Shown here in pieces: positions 8,419 to 17,030 of a DNA stretch of 64,000 nt. The translations under genes and the position numbers were made by a program. Positions within the stretch are counted from its first letter, which is position 1, and every line of letters starts with the position of its first letter. The notes beneath the pieces were generated by a model. The model did not search any database. It was given only the letters and a program-made list of their open reading frames with translations, and was not told the origin of the DNA. The stretch is from JAEUHO01 sp046350655 (lineage in GTDB: Bacteria; Planctomycetota; PLA2; JAEUHO01). The DNA is taken from contig JAXMAB010000010.1 of the NCBI GenBank assembly GCA_046350655.1, forward strand, positions 62,001-126,000, read 5' to 3'.

Positions 8419-10050
8419 TCAGTCCTTGCGCAGCGCGTCCAGGAGGGCCTGCGTGGCCGCGGGGTTCATCTTCACCATGAGGGGCCAGCCGCGGCCGGCC
8501 CACTCGAGCACGAGCACCGCCCGCGGGTCCTCGACGGGCTCGCCCGCGGGCGTCTGCCCGCGGTAGCTCGGCATGACCCGCAGCGCGAGGTCCTCGTCGA
8601 CGTGCGCCTTCACGCCGGTGCCGCCGAGCACGCCGAAGTAGACGCCCGCCTCCATCGCGGCCGGCTCGTCCTTCGGCTCGTAACGGCTCGACGCGACGGC
8701 CTGCTCGAGCTCGGTCGCGAGCCGCGTCGTCACCGCGCGCGGCGCGCGCACGACGGCGAGCTCGCGGTCGCCTCGCCGCAGCCGCAGGGTCAACGTCGCC
8801 TTGTCGCGCTCGACGCCCCACGCGACGCCGTCCGTCGCGACCACGGCCCGGTACTCGGAGACCTCGAAGCCGGTGCCGTCGAGGTCCGCGACGACCTTCG
8901 GCGGGGCGAACAGCTTCGCCGTCACCGCGCGCTCGACGCCGTAGAGATCGCTCTTCCCGTCGGAGAGGATCGCGAGCATCACGTCGTCCTCGAGCCACCG
9001 CACGTACTGGATCGCGAAGCCGCGGACGCCGCCCGAGTGCCACGTGCGCGTCGTCCCGGTGTCGGTCGGGCCCACGAACCAGCCGCAGGCGTAGCCGTCG
9101 AGCGCCGGCGCGTGGAGCTTGGCCTTCGCGGCCTTGTCGAGCACCACGTCGCCGCGCAGCGCGCGGTCCCATCGCACGAGGTCGTCCGCGGTCGAGACGA
9201 CGCCGCCCATCCCGCGGTAGCCCCAGCCGTAGAACCAGTTCGTCGCCGTCCACTCGTCGAGGCAGTCGTCGCACGCGCGCCGCGCCGCGCGATCGGACGT
9301 GATCCGGGCCCCGTCGTTGACGAACCCGGTGTCGACGAGGCCCGCGGGCGCGAACAGCTCCTTGTGGCAGTACGCCTCGAACGACGCCCCCGTCACGACC
9401 TCCACGATCGCCGCGAGCAGCGCGTACCCGACGTTCGAGTACGCGAACGCGGTCCCGGGCGGGGTCTCGAGCGGCGGCGCGAGCACCGTCTCGAGGTACG
9501 TCTCGAGCGTGCCCTTCCACGCGTACGGGACGCCGAGGTTGGGGTCGAGGCCCGCGGTGTGGTGCAGCAGGTGGTCGACGGTGACCGCCTTCTTGTCCTT
9601 CGGTGCCTTCGGGAAGAACTTCGTGATCGGGTCCGACGTCTTCAGCTTCTTCTGCTGCTCGAGCCGCAGGATCGCGGTCGCGGCGACCTGCTTGCTCGTC
9701 GAGGCCAGCTCGAAGATCGTGCGCGCGTCGTTCGGCCGCTTCCCCGCGCGGTCCGACGTGCCCCATCCCTTCTCGAAGACGACCTCGCCGCCCTTCGCCA
9801 CGAGGACCATCCCCCAGAACTTGCCGCCGCTCGCGGTCTCGACCGCCTGCGTCACCGAGGTCGCGAGGGCCGGGTCGATCCTGCGCGGCGGCGGCTGCGG
9901 CGTCGGCTCCTTCGCGTCCTTCCCGAACGCGGGCCCCGCGAGCCACGGGACCGCGAGGCCCAGGGCGAGCAGGCGCGCCGCTCCCCGTCGCGCGAACCCC
10001 CGCTGCGTCCGGTTCCCCGCGGTCCCCGCCGCCCCGATGCCGTGGTCCAT
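8419..10050 (-). CDS. Exported serine hydrolase, beta-lactamase class C / DD-peptidase fold
   Basis: Periplasmic penicillin-binding-protein-like hydrolase, 543 residues. ATG 10050 is chosen because it gives a signal peptide with a twin-arginine look (FARRGAARLLALGLAVPWLAG, residues 19-39); an upstream in-frame ATG adds 13 residues. The three active-site motifs of the fold are present: STSK (S117, K120), YSN (Y204) and HSGG (H338), so it should be catalytic. About 200 C-terminal residues follow the hydrolase domain and resemble the lipocalin-like tail found in many such proteins. The substrate could be a peptide, ester or beta-lactam. It follows the sulfur operon by 87 bases on the same strand but is functionally unrelated by sequence. 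Confidence 0.85.
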   Translation of the reverse strand: MDHGIGAAGTAGNRTQRGFARRGAARLLALGLAVPWLAGPAFGKDAKEPTPQPPPRRIDPALATSVTQAVETASGGKFWGMVLVAKGGEVVFEKGWGTSDRAGKRPNDARTIFELASTSKQVAATAILRLEQQKKLKTSDPITKFFPKAPKDKKAVTVDHLLHHTAGLDPNLGVPYAWKGTLETYLETVLAPPLETPPGTAFAYSNVGYALLAAIVEVVTGASFEAYCHKELFAPAGLVDTGFVNDGARITSDRAARRACDDCLDEWTATNWFYGWGYRGMGGVVSTADDLVRWDRALRGDVVLDKAAKAKLHAPALDGYACGWFVGPTDTGTTRTWHSGGVRGFAIQYVRWLEDDVMLAILSDGKSDLYGVERAVTAKLFAPPKVVADLDGTGFEVSEYRAVVATDGVAWGVERDKATLTLRLRRGDRELAVVRAPRAVTTRLATELEQAVASSRYEPKDEPAAMEAGVYFGVLGGTGVKAHVDEDLALRVMPSYRGQTPAGEPVEDPRAVLVLEWAGRGWPLMVKMNPAATQALLDALRKD

Positions 10051-10137
10051 GGTTCCGCTCCCGGTTCCGACCCCGGGAGAGTCTGCCACATCCGTCGCGG
10101 GACGTCGGCCGAGGGGGGCGCGTGGGGCCGCGGGGCG

Positions 10138-10488
10138 TCAGCGGCCCCGGAGGACGCGCAGCTCGGCCTCGGCTTTCCGCGTGACGCGGTCGCACATGAT
10201 CGAGCAGAGGGCCTCCGTCGTCTCGTCCGACAGGGCGTAGACCGACTTGGTCCCCTCTTCGCGGCGCGTCACGAACCCCGCCGCCGCCAGCAGCAGCAGG
10301 TGCTTGCTCGCGTTCGCGTGCGAGAGGTCGGCCGCGGCCGCCAGCTCCATCACGCTGTGCGGGCCCGTGCGCAGCAGCTGCAAGAGCTTCAGCCGCGCGG
10401 GCTCGCCGAGCGCGCGGAACTGCTCGGCCACCGCGTCGAGCATCGGGAGCGAGAGCGGGGCGTGGGCGGACTTCGCGCGGGGGCTCAC
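10138..10488 (-). CDS. ArsR-family transcriptional repressor, last gene of the sulfur operon
   Basis: Winged-helix regulator of 116 residues with the ArsR core (FRALGEPARLKLLQLL, then the recognition helix SHANASKHLLLLAAAGFV, wing RREEGTKSVYAL). Start GTG 10488 overlaps the preceding stop (GTGA) and has AGGAGG five bases upstream. Known sulfide/persulfide sensors of this family (BigR/SqrR type) use a cysteine pair; here two cysteines sit close together near the C-terminus (LCSIMC), not in the usual spaced positions, so redox or persulfide sensing is plausible but unproven. Being the last gene of an operon led by an MBL-rhodanese protein, it probably regulates that operon through the inverted repeat at 15249-15278. 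Confidence 0.87.
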   Translation of the reverse strand: MSPRAKSAHAPLSLPMLDAVAEQFRALGEPARLKLLQLLRTGPHSVMELAAAADLSHANASKHLLLLAAAGFVTRREEGTKSVYALSDETTEALCSIMCDRVTRKAEAELRVLRGR

Positions 10489-11954
10489 GGGGCCTCCTTC
10501 TTCTTCACGGGACCGGTCTCGGCCGGGAGGTCGGCGCGGAGCGACCACGCCTTCCAGGAGCCGTCGAACCAGCGCACGTCCTTGTACCCGAGCAGGTAGC
10601 GCAGCGTGAACCACGCCTGGCTCGCCTGGTGGCCCGTCCGGCACGACACGATCACCGGCCCGTCCGACGCGAGGCCCAGCCCCGCGTACCCGGCGCGCAG
10701 CTCGTCCGGGCCGCGCCACCACGCGCCGCCGCCGTCGACGACGACGTCCTCCGTGTACGGCCGCGACCGCGACGTCGGGATGCGCCCGCCGCGCACCTCC
10801 GGGCCCTTCTCGCCCTCGAACGCCTTCGTCGGCCGCACGTCGACGATCGCGGGCCCGCCGCCGCGGCTCGCCGCGACGACGTCGTCGAGCGTCACGCCGA
10901 AGTCGAAGGCCCCGGGCCGCGCCACGTACGTCGCGGGCGTCGGCGTCGGCGCGTCCTTCGTCACGGGGCGGCCCTCGGCCGTCCACGCGCCGAACCCGCC
11001 CTCCATCACCGCCACCCTCGCGTGCCCGAGCGCGACGAGCACGAGCAGCAGGTGCGTCGGGTCCTGCAGCTTCTCGCCGCCGTACACGACGACCTCGGTG
11101 TCGGCCGTGAGGCCCCACGCGCCCGCCTTCGCCGCGAGCGCCTCCACCGGCAGCATCTCGTCGGCCACGCCGCCGCGCGTCTCGCGCGTCGCCGCGATCG
11201 GCACGTGCACCGCGCCGGGGATGCGGCCCTTCGCCACGTCCTCGGCCTTCTCGCGCGTGTCGAGCACCGCGACCTGGCCGAGCCGCGCCGCGACCCACGC
11301 CGTCGACACCACCGTCGGCGCCGTCAACGCCGCGGGATCCGTGGCCCAGCGCGCGGGCCGCGGCGCCGCCGGCGCCTTCCGGCCGGCGAGCCGCGCCGCG
11401 AGCGCCCGGGCGCGCGCGCCCTCCTCGGCGACGCGCCGCTCGGTCGTCGGGCCGCGCAGCGACGGCGGCATCCACGCCGTCGCCTTCAGCCCGTCGAGCC
11501 CGTCCTCGAGGATCCGCACGTTCGTCCGCCCGCGCCGCGCGAGCTCGACCCACGCCTGCGCGGGGTGCGTCATCCCGTCGCTCACGAGCACGACGGTCTT
11601 CGCCGCGTTCGCGTCGAGGAACGCCGCGCCCTCGGGCCCGAGCAGCCGCACGAGGTCGAGGTTCACCGCGCCGGGCACGTGGAACGCCGCGAACTCGTCC
11701 GCGGGCCGCACGTCCACGATCGCCAGCGTGTCGGGCGCGTCGAGCAGTCGGCGCGCGAACTCGTCGGGGGCGAGGTGGTCCTCGCCGGCCTCGACCTGCG
11801 CCGCCCAGGAAGGCGCGGTCGTCTCCCGGGCCATGGGCCCGGCGGCCGCCGGGCCTCGCGGTCCCGGGAGGGGGCCGCGGTCCACGACCGCGATCACGAT
11901 CGCGACGCCGAGGACCGCCAGGGCCGCGAGGAGCTTGGTGCGGGTCGAGTCCAT
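10485..11954 (-). CDS. Membrane-anchored triple-rhodanese sulfurtransferase
   Basis: 489 residues with an N-terminal signal anchor (LLAALAVLGVAIVIAVV) and three rhodanese-like domains at about 55-165, 205-335 and 350-480. Only the third keeps the catalytic cysteine loop (CRTGHQ, C438); the first has DGMTH and the second GGEKL in the equivalent place, so they are probably structural. Rhodaneses move sulfane sulfur between thiosulfate or persulfides and acceptors. Start ATG 11954 has GGAGG five bases upstream and follows the YeeE stop by 11 bases. Oddity: the linker right after the anchor is encoded by a family A palindromic repeat (GPRGPAAAGP), i.e. the repeat sits inside the gene. It is co-transcribed with thiosulfate-transport-like genes. 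Confidence 0.87.
   Translation of the reverse strand: MDSTRTKLLAALAVLGVAIVIAVVDRGPLPGPRGPAAAGPMARETTAPSWAAQVEAGEDHLAPDEFARRLLDAPDTLAIVDVRPADEFAAFHVPGAVNLDLVRLLGPEGAAFLDANAAKTVVLVSDGMTHPAQAWVELARRGRTNVRILEDGLDGLKATAWMPPSLRGPTTERRVAEEGARARALAARLAGRKAPAAPRPARWATDPAALTAPTVVSTAWVAARLGQVAVLDTREKAEDVAKGRIPGAVHVPIAATRETRGGVADEMLPVEALAAKAGAWGLTADTEVVVYGGEKLQDPTHLLLVLVALGHARVAVMEGGFGAWTAEGRPVTKDAPTPTPATYVARPGAFDFGVTLDDVVAASRGGGPAIVDVRPTKAFEGEKGPEVRGGRIPTSRSRPYTEDVVVDGGGAWWRGPDELRAGYAGLGLASDGPVIVSCRTGHQASQAWFTLRYLLGYKDVRWFDGSWKAWSLRADLPAETGPVKKKEAP
11835..11868. repeat. Family A repeat embedded in a coding sequence
   Basis: GGGCCCGGCGGCCGCCGGGCC followed by TCGCGGTCCCGGG, the right half matching intergenic A copies. 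It encodes the flexible linker after the membrane anchor of the triple rhodanese, in frame. Confidence 0.7.
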
Positions 11955-11965
11955 GGGGGCCTCCG

Positions 11966-12574
11966 TCACGCCTGCGCGCGCGCGCGACGCGCGGCGAGGA
12001 CCTCGACGACGACGAACGCCGCGAGCGCGACCGCGACGACGAGGAGCGTCGTGACGCCGGTCGAGAGCCCGAAGCGCTCGGGCAGCGTGCACACGCCGCA
12101 CGCGCCCGCCGTCGAGAACGACGCGAGCGACGGCCACGCGAACGCGTACGCGAGCGAGCCGAGGGCCGCGCCGCCGAGGAACACGAGCGCGTCGCCCTTG
12201 CCGGACGCGAGCCCGACGAGCGCGGTGCCCGGGCACCAGCCGCCCATCACGAACCCGACGCCGAAGATCAGGCCGCCGACGACCTGCGGGCCGAAGAACG
12301 TCTCCATCCGGTAGACGGTCGTCGGGTCGACGAGGCCGAGCGTCACGAGCGCGCGCAGGCCGAGCAGCGCGGTGACGATGGCCGAGAACATGACCTGGAT
12401 CACCGCGAAGTCGCGGCCGTAGAAGACGCCGGTCAGGCGGCGGCTGCTCGAGAAGCCCGCGCGCTCGAGCCAGAAGCCGAACGCGAGGCCGAGGACGCCC
12501 GCGAGCACGAACGCGGCCGTCGTGTCGAGGCGGCCGTCCGCGAAGAAGGTGGCGAGGGGGACGAGGGGCGACAT
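11966..12574 (-). CDS. YeeE/YedE (DUF395) membrane protein, second half-transporter
   Basis: Integral membrane protein of 202 residues with about five hydrophobic helices. It carries the family signature GGWCPGTALVG and a later GACGVCTLP, whose cysteines correspond to those used by TsuA-type thiosulfate importers. TsuA is one long chain; here the equivalent is split in two adjacent genes, each about half size. ATG 12574 overlaps the preceding stop by one base (TGATG). Probable role: uptake of thiosulfate or another sulfur anion handed to the neighbouring rhodaneses. Function is by family and context, not by direct evidence. Confidence 0.85.
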   Translation of the reverse strand: MSPLVPLATFFADGRLDTTAAFVLAGVLGLAFGFWLERAGFSSSRRLTGVFYGRDFAVIQVMFSAIVTALLGLRALVTLGLVDPTTVYRMETFFGPQVVGGLIFGVGFVMGGWCPGTALVGLASGKGDALVFLGGAALGSLAYAFAWPSLASFSTAGACGVCTLPERFGLSTGVTTLLVVAVALAAFVVVEVLAARRARAQA

Positions 12575-13101
12575 CAGTTCCACTCCTTCCGCACGAACCA
12601 CGCGGCGCCGAAGCCGCCGGCGAACACGGCCATCGTGAAGGCCCACGACCCGTCGAGCAGCAACGCGCCGCCCGTGAGCGACTGGCCCGACGTGCACCCG
12701 CCCGCCATGCGGCTCGCGAAGCCGACGAGCACGCCGCCGACGAGCGCGAGCACGAGGCGGTGCCGCACGCTCGCGGTCGGGCCCCGCTCGACCTGGAAGC
12801 GCGCGCGGCGCGCGGCGCGGGCCGAGAGGAAGCCGCCGACGAGCACGCCGCCGGCCATGAACACGAGGTAGTGGCGCAGGGCGGGGCCGCCCTCGAACCA
12901 CGACCCGAGGTAGCCGTTCGACTCGACGGCCTTCGGCGCGACGACGTGCGTCGCCTGCGCGGCGCCGCGGGCGATCGCGCCCGACGCGCCGAGGCCGGTG
13001 CCGAGCGTGACGAACGCGAGCAGGAGCGTCAGGCCGAGGCCGACGCCCGCGAGGTACGGGTTCCAGAAGCGTTGCGGGGCGGGAGCGAGCGGGGCGTTCA
13101 T
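12574..13101 (-). CDS. YeeE/YedE (DUF395) membrane protein, first half-transporter
   Basis: 175 residues, four to five hydrophobic segments, with the signature GGCTSGQSLTG near residue 135. A 20-residue N-terminal hydrophobic helix (YLAGVGLGLTLLLAFVTLGTG) opens the protein, followed by a periplasmic-looking segment. It pairs with the next gene (one-base overlap) to form a complete YeeE-like unit with one conserved cysteine motif in each half. The gene lies 37 bases after the MBL-rhodanese gene on the same strand. No clear Shine-Dalgarno sequence is visible. Confidence 0.85.
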   Translation of the reverse strand: MNAPLAPAPQRFWNPYLAGVGLGLTLLLAFVTLGTGLGASGAIARGAAQATHVVAPKAVESNGYLGSWFEGGPALRHYLVFMAGGVLVGGFLSARAARRARFQVERGPTASVRHRLVLALVGGVLVGFASRMAGGCTSGQSLTGGALLLDGSWAFTMAVFAGGFGAAWFVRKEWN

Positions 13102-13138
13102 GGGCGGCTCTCGGGAGGGGTCGCGCGAGGGGCGGGGA

Positions 13139-15217
13139 TCAGCAGCCGGCCGGGCGCTTCTTGGGCGCGGTCGGCGGCGTGGGGGTGGTGGGGGACGCGG
13201 GGGCGGCGGGGGCCGCGGGCGAGGCGCCGGGCTGCGGCGCAGCGGGCCTCGCGTCGGCGGAACCCGACTTCGAGGGGAGCGGGGCGTTGCCGACGGCCTC
13301 GACCTCGCGCCAGAACGCGGCGGTCCCGCCCGCGAGCACGCGCACGGCGCGGCCCGGCAGCGCGGCCGAGAGCAGGCCGGCCACGGCGTACGCGGCGGTG
13401 CCGTCGCGGTCGGCGATCACGACGCGGAGCGCGGGGTCGAGCGCGCGCACGTGCGCGACGATCGCGTCGGGGTCGACGCGGACGGCGCCGGGGACGTGGT
13501 AGTCGTCGAAGGCCCACTGCGGGCGGACGTCGAGGACGGCCCACGCCTTCGGCTGGTCGGAGAGGCCCGCCGCGAGCGCGAGGGGCGACGTCGGCTCGGG
13601 CAAGAGGAACCCGGCTCCGGTCGTAGGCGTCGCGACGGGCGTGTTGGGGACGGGCGCGGGGCAGACGGCGGCGAGCTTCGACGTGCCCGCGACCGGCAGC
13701 TTCGCGGTGAGCCAGGCGTCGAGGCCGCCGTCGAGGCTCGCGATGTCCGTGAAGCCGAGGCGCTCGGCGAGGCCGACGGCCATGCTCGAGCGGTAGGCGG
13801 AGTTGCAGACGAAGAGGACGGGCGCCTTCGGGTCGAGGACCTGGCCGAAGTGGGGCCAGTCGGAGAGCGGGAGGTTGGCGTAGTCGCCGATGCGGGCCTC
13901 GGCGGCCTCGCCCGGCGTGCGGACGTCGACGAGGATCGGCTCGGTGCCGGCCTTCATGGCGGTGGCGAGGCGTTCGGGCGACCAGAGCTCGGTCGTGCGG
14001 ACCGCGAGGCCCGCGGCGCGCCAGGCGTCCATGCCGCCGGCGAGGTGGCCGTCGACGGTGTCGAGGCCGATGCGGCGGAAGCGGAAGGTGGCCTCGGCGA
14101 CCTCGGCGTCGGAGCCGACGAGGAGGAGGCGCGCGTCGAACGGGATGACGATGCCGGTCCAGGTGTCGAGGCGGCCGCGGACGGCGACGTTGACGGCGGT
14201 CTCGACGTGGCCGGCGGCGTAGGCCTTGGCGTCGCGGAGGTCGACGGCCCAGGCGCCGGCGGCGAGCTTCGCCCGGAAGTCGGCGGGCGAGAGCGCGGGC
14301 GGAAGGGCCGGCGCGCCCTCGACGACGGGCGGGCCCGCGCGGTTCAGCGCGACGTTGAACTTGAAGTAGGCGGGGGCGACGGGGAGGCCCGTGACGACGC
14401 GCGAGACGAACTGCGCGCGGCTGATGGGCTCGAGGTAGGGGTTCGTGGCCTTCTCGGCGCCGATCGTCGAGACGGTCTCGGGGGAGAGGTGGGCGCCGCA
14501 GAGGGAGCCGGCGCCGTGGGCGGGGAGCACCTTCGTCGCGTCGGGCAGCGTCTTGAGGCGGGTGATCGAGTCGAAGGCGGCGGTGGCGAGCTTGACGGGG
14601 GTGGACTCGCCGCCGACGAGGTCGGGGCGGCCGATGCCGCCGATGAAGAGCGTGTCGCCGGTGAAGGCGTACATCGGGTTCACCGCGGCGCCGGGGACGT
14701 GGAGGAGGAGCGTCATCGAGTCGAAGGTGTGGCCCGGCGTGGCCCACGCCTCGACGGTGGCGGCGCCGACGGCGACCTTCTGGCCGTCCGCGAGGCCGAC
14801 GTGCTCGAACCTGGAGCCGCTCTCGGCGGAGATGTAGACCTTCGCGCCGGCGCGTTGGAGCTCGGTGTGGCCGGCGACGAAGTCGGCGTTGGTGTGCGTG
14901 AGGAAGACGTGGGTGACCTTGGCGCCGAGCTGCTTCGCGTCGCGGACGTAGTGGGCGACGTCGCGCTGCGGGTCGACGACGGCGGCCTCGCCGCCGCTCA
15001 CGACGAGGTACGTCAGCTGGGAGAGGCAGCCGAGCTGGTACTGGCGGACACGGACGCCGTTCGTCTCGGCGTCGAGCGTGACCTGGGGCGAAGCGGCCTC
15101 GTCGCCGTGGGTCGCCTTCTCGGCGTCCTCCGCGAAGGCGCGGCGGCCGGGGAGCGTGGCGGCGGCGAAGGCGGCGGCCGCGGCGAGGACGACGGCGAGA
15201 CGGGACGTGCGGGACAT
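13139..15217 (-). CDS. Exported MBL-fold protein fused to three rhodanese domains (persulfide dioxygenase-like)
   Basis: 692 residues: signal peptide (1-29), metallo-beta-lactamase domain (about 50-245), then rhodanese-like domains at about 305-405, 410-500 and 545-640 and a Pro/Ala-rich tail. Family members oxidise glutathione persulfide or transfer sulfane sulfur. Metal ligands visible are H108, D112, H163, D188 and H234, but the HxHxDH motif reads HTNADF, so the second histidine is Asn and the third position Phe; the metal site is altered. Only the middle rhodanese has a catalytic cysteine (CNSAYRS, C471). Start ATG 15217 is preferred over an upstream in-frame codon because it yields a clean signal peptide and has CGGAG eight bases upstream. 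It heads the operon ending in the ArsR gene. Confidence 0.88.
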   Translation of the reverse strand: MSRTSRLAVVLAAAAAFAAATLPGRRAFAEDAEKATHGDEAASPQVTLDAETNGVRVRQYQLGCLSQLTYLVVSGGEAAVVDPQRDVAHYVRDAKQLGAKVTHVFLTHTNADFVAGHTELQRAGAKVYISAESGSRFEHVGLADGQKVAVGAATVEAWATPGHTFDSMTLLLHVPGAAVNPMYAFTGDTLFIGGIGRPDLVGGESTPVKLATAAFDSITRLKTLPDATKVLPAHGAGSLCGAHLSPETVSTIGAEKATNPYLEPISRAQFVSRVVTGLPVAPAYFKFNVALNRAGPPVVEGAPALPPALSPADFRAKLAAGAWAVDLRDAKAYAAGHVETAVNVAVRGRLDTWTGIVIPFDARLLLVGSDAEVAEATFRFRRIGLDTVDGHLAGGMDAWRAAGLAVRTTELWSPERLATAMKAGTEPILVDVRTPGEAAEARIGDYANLPLSDWPHFGQVLDPKAPVLFVCNSAYRSSMAVGLAERLGFTDIASLDGGLDAWLTAKLPVAGTSKLAAVCPAPVPNTPVATPTTGAGFLLPEPTSPLALAAGLSDQPKAWAVLDVRPQWAFDDYHVPGAVRVDPDAIVAHVRALDPALRVVIADRDGTAAYAVAGLLSAALPGRAVRVLAGGTAAFWREVEAVGNAPLPSKSGSADARPAAPQPGASPAAPAAPASPTTPTPPTAPKKRPAGC

Positions 15218-15242
15218 GGGCGGGGCTCCGAGGGGCACGCGG

Positions 15243-15278
15243 AGTCTATATACAACTAGACGGTTGTCAAGTCGTATA
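15243..15278 (-). promoter_or_regulatory. Promoter with overlapping palindromic operator for the sulfur operon
   Basis: On the minus strand TTGACA (15270-15265) is followed after 16 bases by TAGACT (15248-15243), about 25 bases before ATG 15217. An inverted repeat TATACRACT / AGTYGTATA with a 12-base centre (15249-15257 and 15270-15278 on the plus strand) covers the -35 and spacer. This size and layout fit an ArsR-family operator and the operon's own last gene encodes an ArsR protein. The AT-rich patch is exceptional in this region. Confidence 0.6.
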
Positions 15279-15325
15279 GCGACGAATCCGCTGCGACCCC
15301 CCGGGGCGAGGGGGCGCCGGGGGCG

Positions 15326-16732
15326 TCAGCCGGGGGAGGGCGGCGCCTCGAGGCGGCGCCGGAGCTCCTGGATGCGGGCGACCGCGGCCTTGAGCTCGCC
15401 GTCGAGTCGCTTCACGTCGGCGAGGTACCGGTCGGCCTGTTCGTCGAGCCCCCGGATCCGCCGCCAGGCCGTGAGCTCCGACGCGAGGTCGAACGCGGCG
15501 TCCGTCGCCAGCTTGCCGTACGTCAGGAGGTCGCCGTAGACGCCCGCGAGCTTCAGCGCGGCCTGCACCTTCGGGTCGGCGAGCAGCGCGTTCAGGACCT
15601 CGCCCGCCGCCTCGACCTGCTCGCTGCGTTCCTCGGCCGTCGCGGCCTGCGCGCCCGCGAGGGTCTGCTGCAGGCGGAGCTTGGCGCCGTCGAGCGACTC
15701 GATCGTCGAGCCGAGGACCGCGCGGTCGTCGTAGAGGGCCTTCAGGCGGGCGTCGAGCGCCGCGAGCCGCGCCGCCTTGTCGGCCGCGTTCCCGCCCGCG
15801 ACGTTGACGCGTTCGTCCAGCGTGCGGAGGATGTCGGCCTGCACGCCCTTGCGGTGCGCGACGAGCCTCCCGCCGAGGCGTTCGACGGTCTTGTCGGCCG
15901 CGAACTCGATCACGCGCTGCTCGGCGCGCGCCTCGGCGTCGCGCCACGACGCTTCCCACGTCGTGCGGTCGCGCTCGGCGGTCTCGTGCTGCTTCGCGAG
16001 CCGTCGGAGGGCTTCCTGCAACCCCTGCACGCGCTCCCGCTCGCGCGCGAGGTCGGCCTCGAGCCGGGCCCGCTCGTCGCCCGACAGCGGCCGCGCGGCG
16101 GCGGCGAGGGCCTCCTCGGCCGCCGCGCTGAACGCCGTGACGGGACCCTCGGCCCACGCCCGCGAGGTCGCGTTGTGGGCCGCGAGCTCGGCCTGCAGCG
16201 TGGCCGCCTGCGCCACCAGCCGTTCGCGTTCCGCCGTCAGGCTCTCCTGGCGCGCGACGAGGGCGTCGCGCTCGGCACGGCAGCGCGTCAGCGCGTCGTC
16301 GTCCGACGGCGCCTCGCAGCGTTCGTTGAACGCGGCCACGTCCTGCTGGAACGCGGCCTCGCGTGCCTGGAAAGCGGCGACCGCTTCCGCCTGCGCGTCG
16401 ATGCGCGCGAGCAGGGCGACGGCGCGGTCGATCAGCGACCGTCCCCGCGTTTCGAGCGCGACGTACTCCGCGTCCAGGCGAACGCGCGCGTCGCCGGGGA
16501 GCCGGTCCCAGGCGGCGTCGATCCGCAGCTTCTGGGCGTAGGCGCGCTCCCACTCCGGGGCCACCTTCAGGCGCGCGTCGTCCACGGTGGGCTTCCACGG
16601 GGCGGTCGGTCCCGCCCCGTCGGCGCGCGCGAGCGGGACGGCAACGAACAAGAGCAGCGCGAGGCTCGCGAACCCGAGGGACGGCGTCCGCGCGGTCCAG
16701 ATCGGCCGGCGCGCTCGACGGTGGGACGTCAT
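15326..16732 (-). CDS. Exported coiled-coil protein of unknown function
   Basis: 468 residues with a signal peptide (LGFASLALLLFVAVPLARA, near residues 18-37) and then almost entirely alpha-helical, heptad-rich sequence (for example ERERVQGLQEALRRLAKQHETAERDR and a similar stretch near the C-terminus), consistent with long coiled coils in the periplasm or cell envelope. There are two cysteines (NERCEAP, TRCRAE) about 13 residues apart. No enzymatic motif was recognised. Start ATG 16732 has GGGAGG seven bases upstream and is preceded by the duplicated structured leader. It is divergent from the HEAT-repeat gene at 17031. Confidence 0.75.
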   Translation of the reverse strand: MTSHRRARRPIWTARTPSLGFASLALLLFVAVPLARADGAGPTAPWKPTVDDARLKVAPEWERAYAQKLRIDAAWDRLPGDARVRLDAEYVALETRGRSLIDRAVALLARIDAQAEAVAAFQAREAAFQQDVAAFNERCEAPSDDDALTRCRAERDALVARQESLTAERERLVAQAATLQAELAAHNATSRAWAEGPVTAFSAAAEEALAAAARPLSGDERARLEADLARERERVQGLQEALRRLAKQHETAERDRTTWEASWRDAEARAEQRVIEFAADKTVERLGGRLVAHRKGVQADILRTLDERVNVAGGNAADKAARLAALDARLKALYDDRAVLGSTIESLDGAKLRLQQTLAGAQAATAEERSEQVEAAGEVLNALLADPKVQAALKLAGVYGDLLTYGKLATDAAFDLASELTAWRRIRGLDEQADRYLADVKRLDGELKAAVARIQELRRRLEAPPSPG

Positions 16733-16833
16733 GACGACCTCCCGAAGCCGGCGCGCTCGCGCAGGGGCGGCGCGGCCACCGGTCGGGCCGTCCCTCGCGG
16801 GACGACAGCGGTGCGCCGGACGCCGACATTCTA
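16733..16833 (-). promoter_or_regulatory. Conserved structured 5' leader, copy 1 (candidate cis-regulatory RNA)
   Basis: On the minus strand a -10-like TAGAAT (16833-16828) starts a leader of about 95 nt whose 43-nt core (16806-16764) is identical to the leader at 21623-21581. Predicted elements are a closing stem CCGGCGC (16819-16813) with GCGCCGG (16754-16748), a 5-bp hairpin GUCCC-GCGA-GGGAC with a GNRA loop (16803-16790), a hairpin GGCC...GGCC, then GGGAGG just 3' of the closing stem and ATG 16732. It does not match any riboswitch consensus I know. Confidence 0.55.
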
Positions 16834-17030
16834 TCGCGAGCGACGCACGCGACGGCGGTTCGACACGCGATGTCCGCGCCTTCGACGCTTGTGTCGGATC
16901 GCGATCGGCGTCGAGCGCCCGCGCCGTCGACCCCTCCCGGCGACCGGCGGAACCTCGGGTGCATCGCGTCCGTCGTACGGGGGGTTGCGTGGCGCGAGGC
17001 GGCCGACGATCCTGCGGGAGGAGGGTGCGC

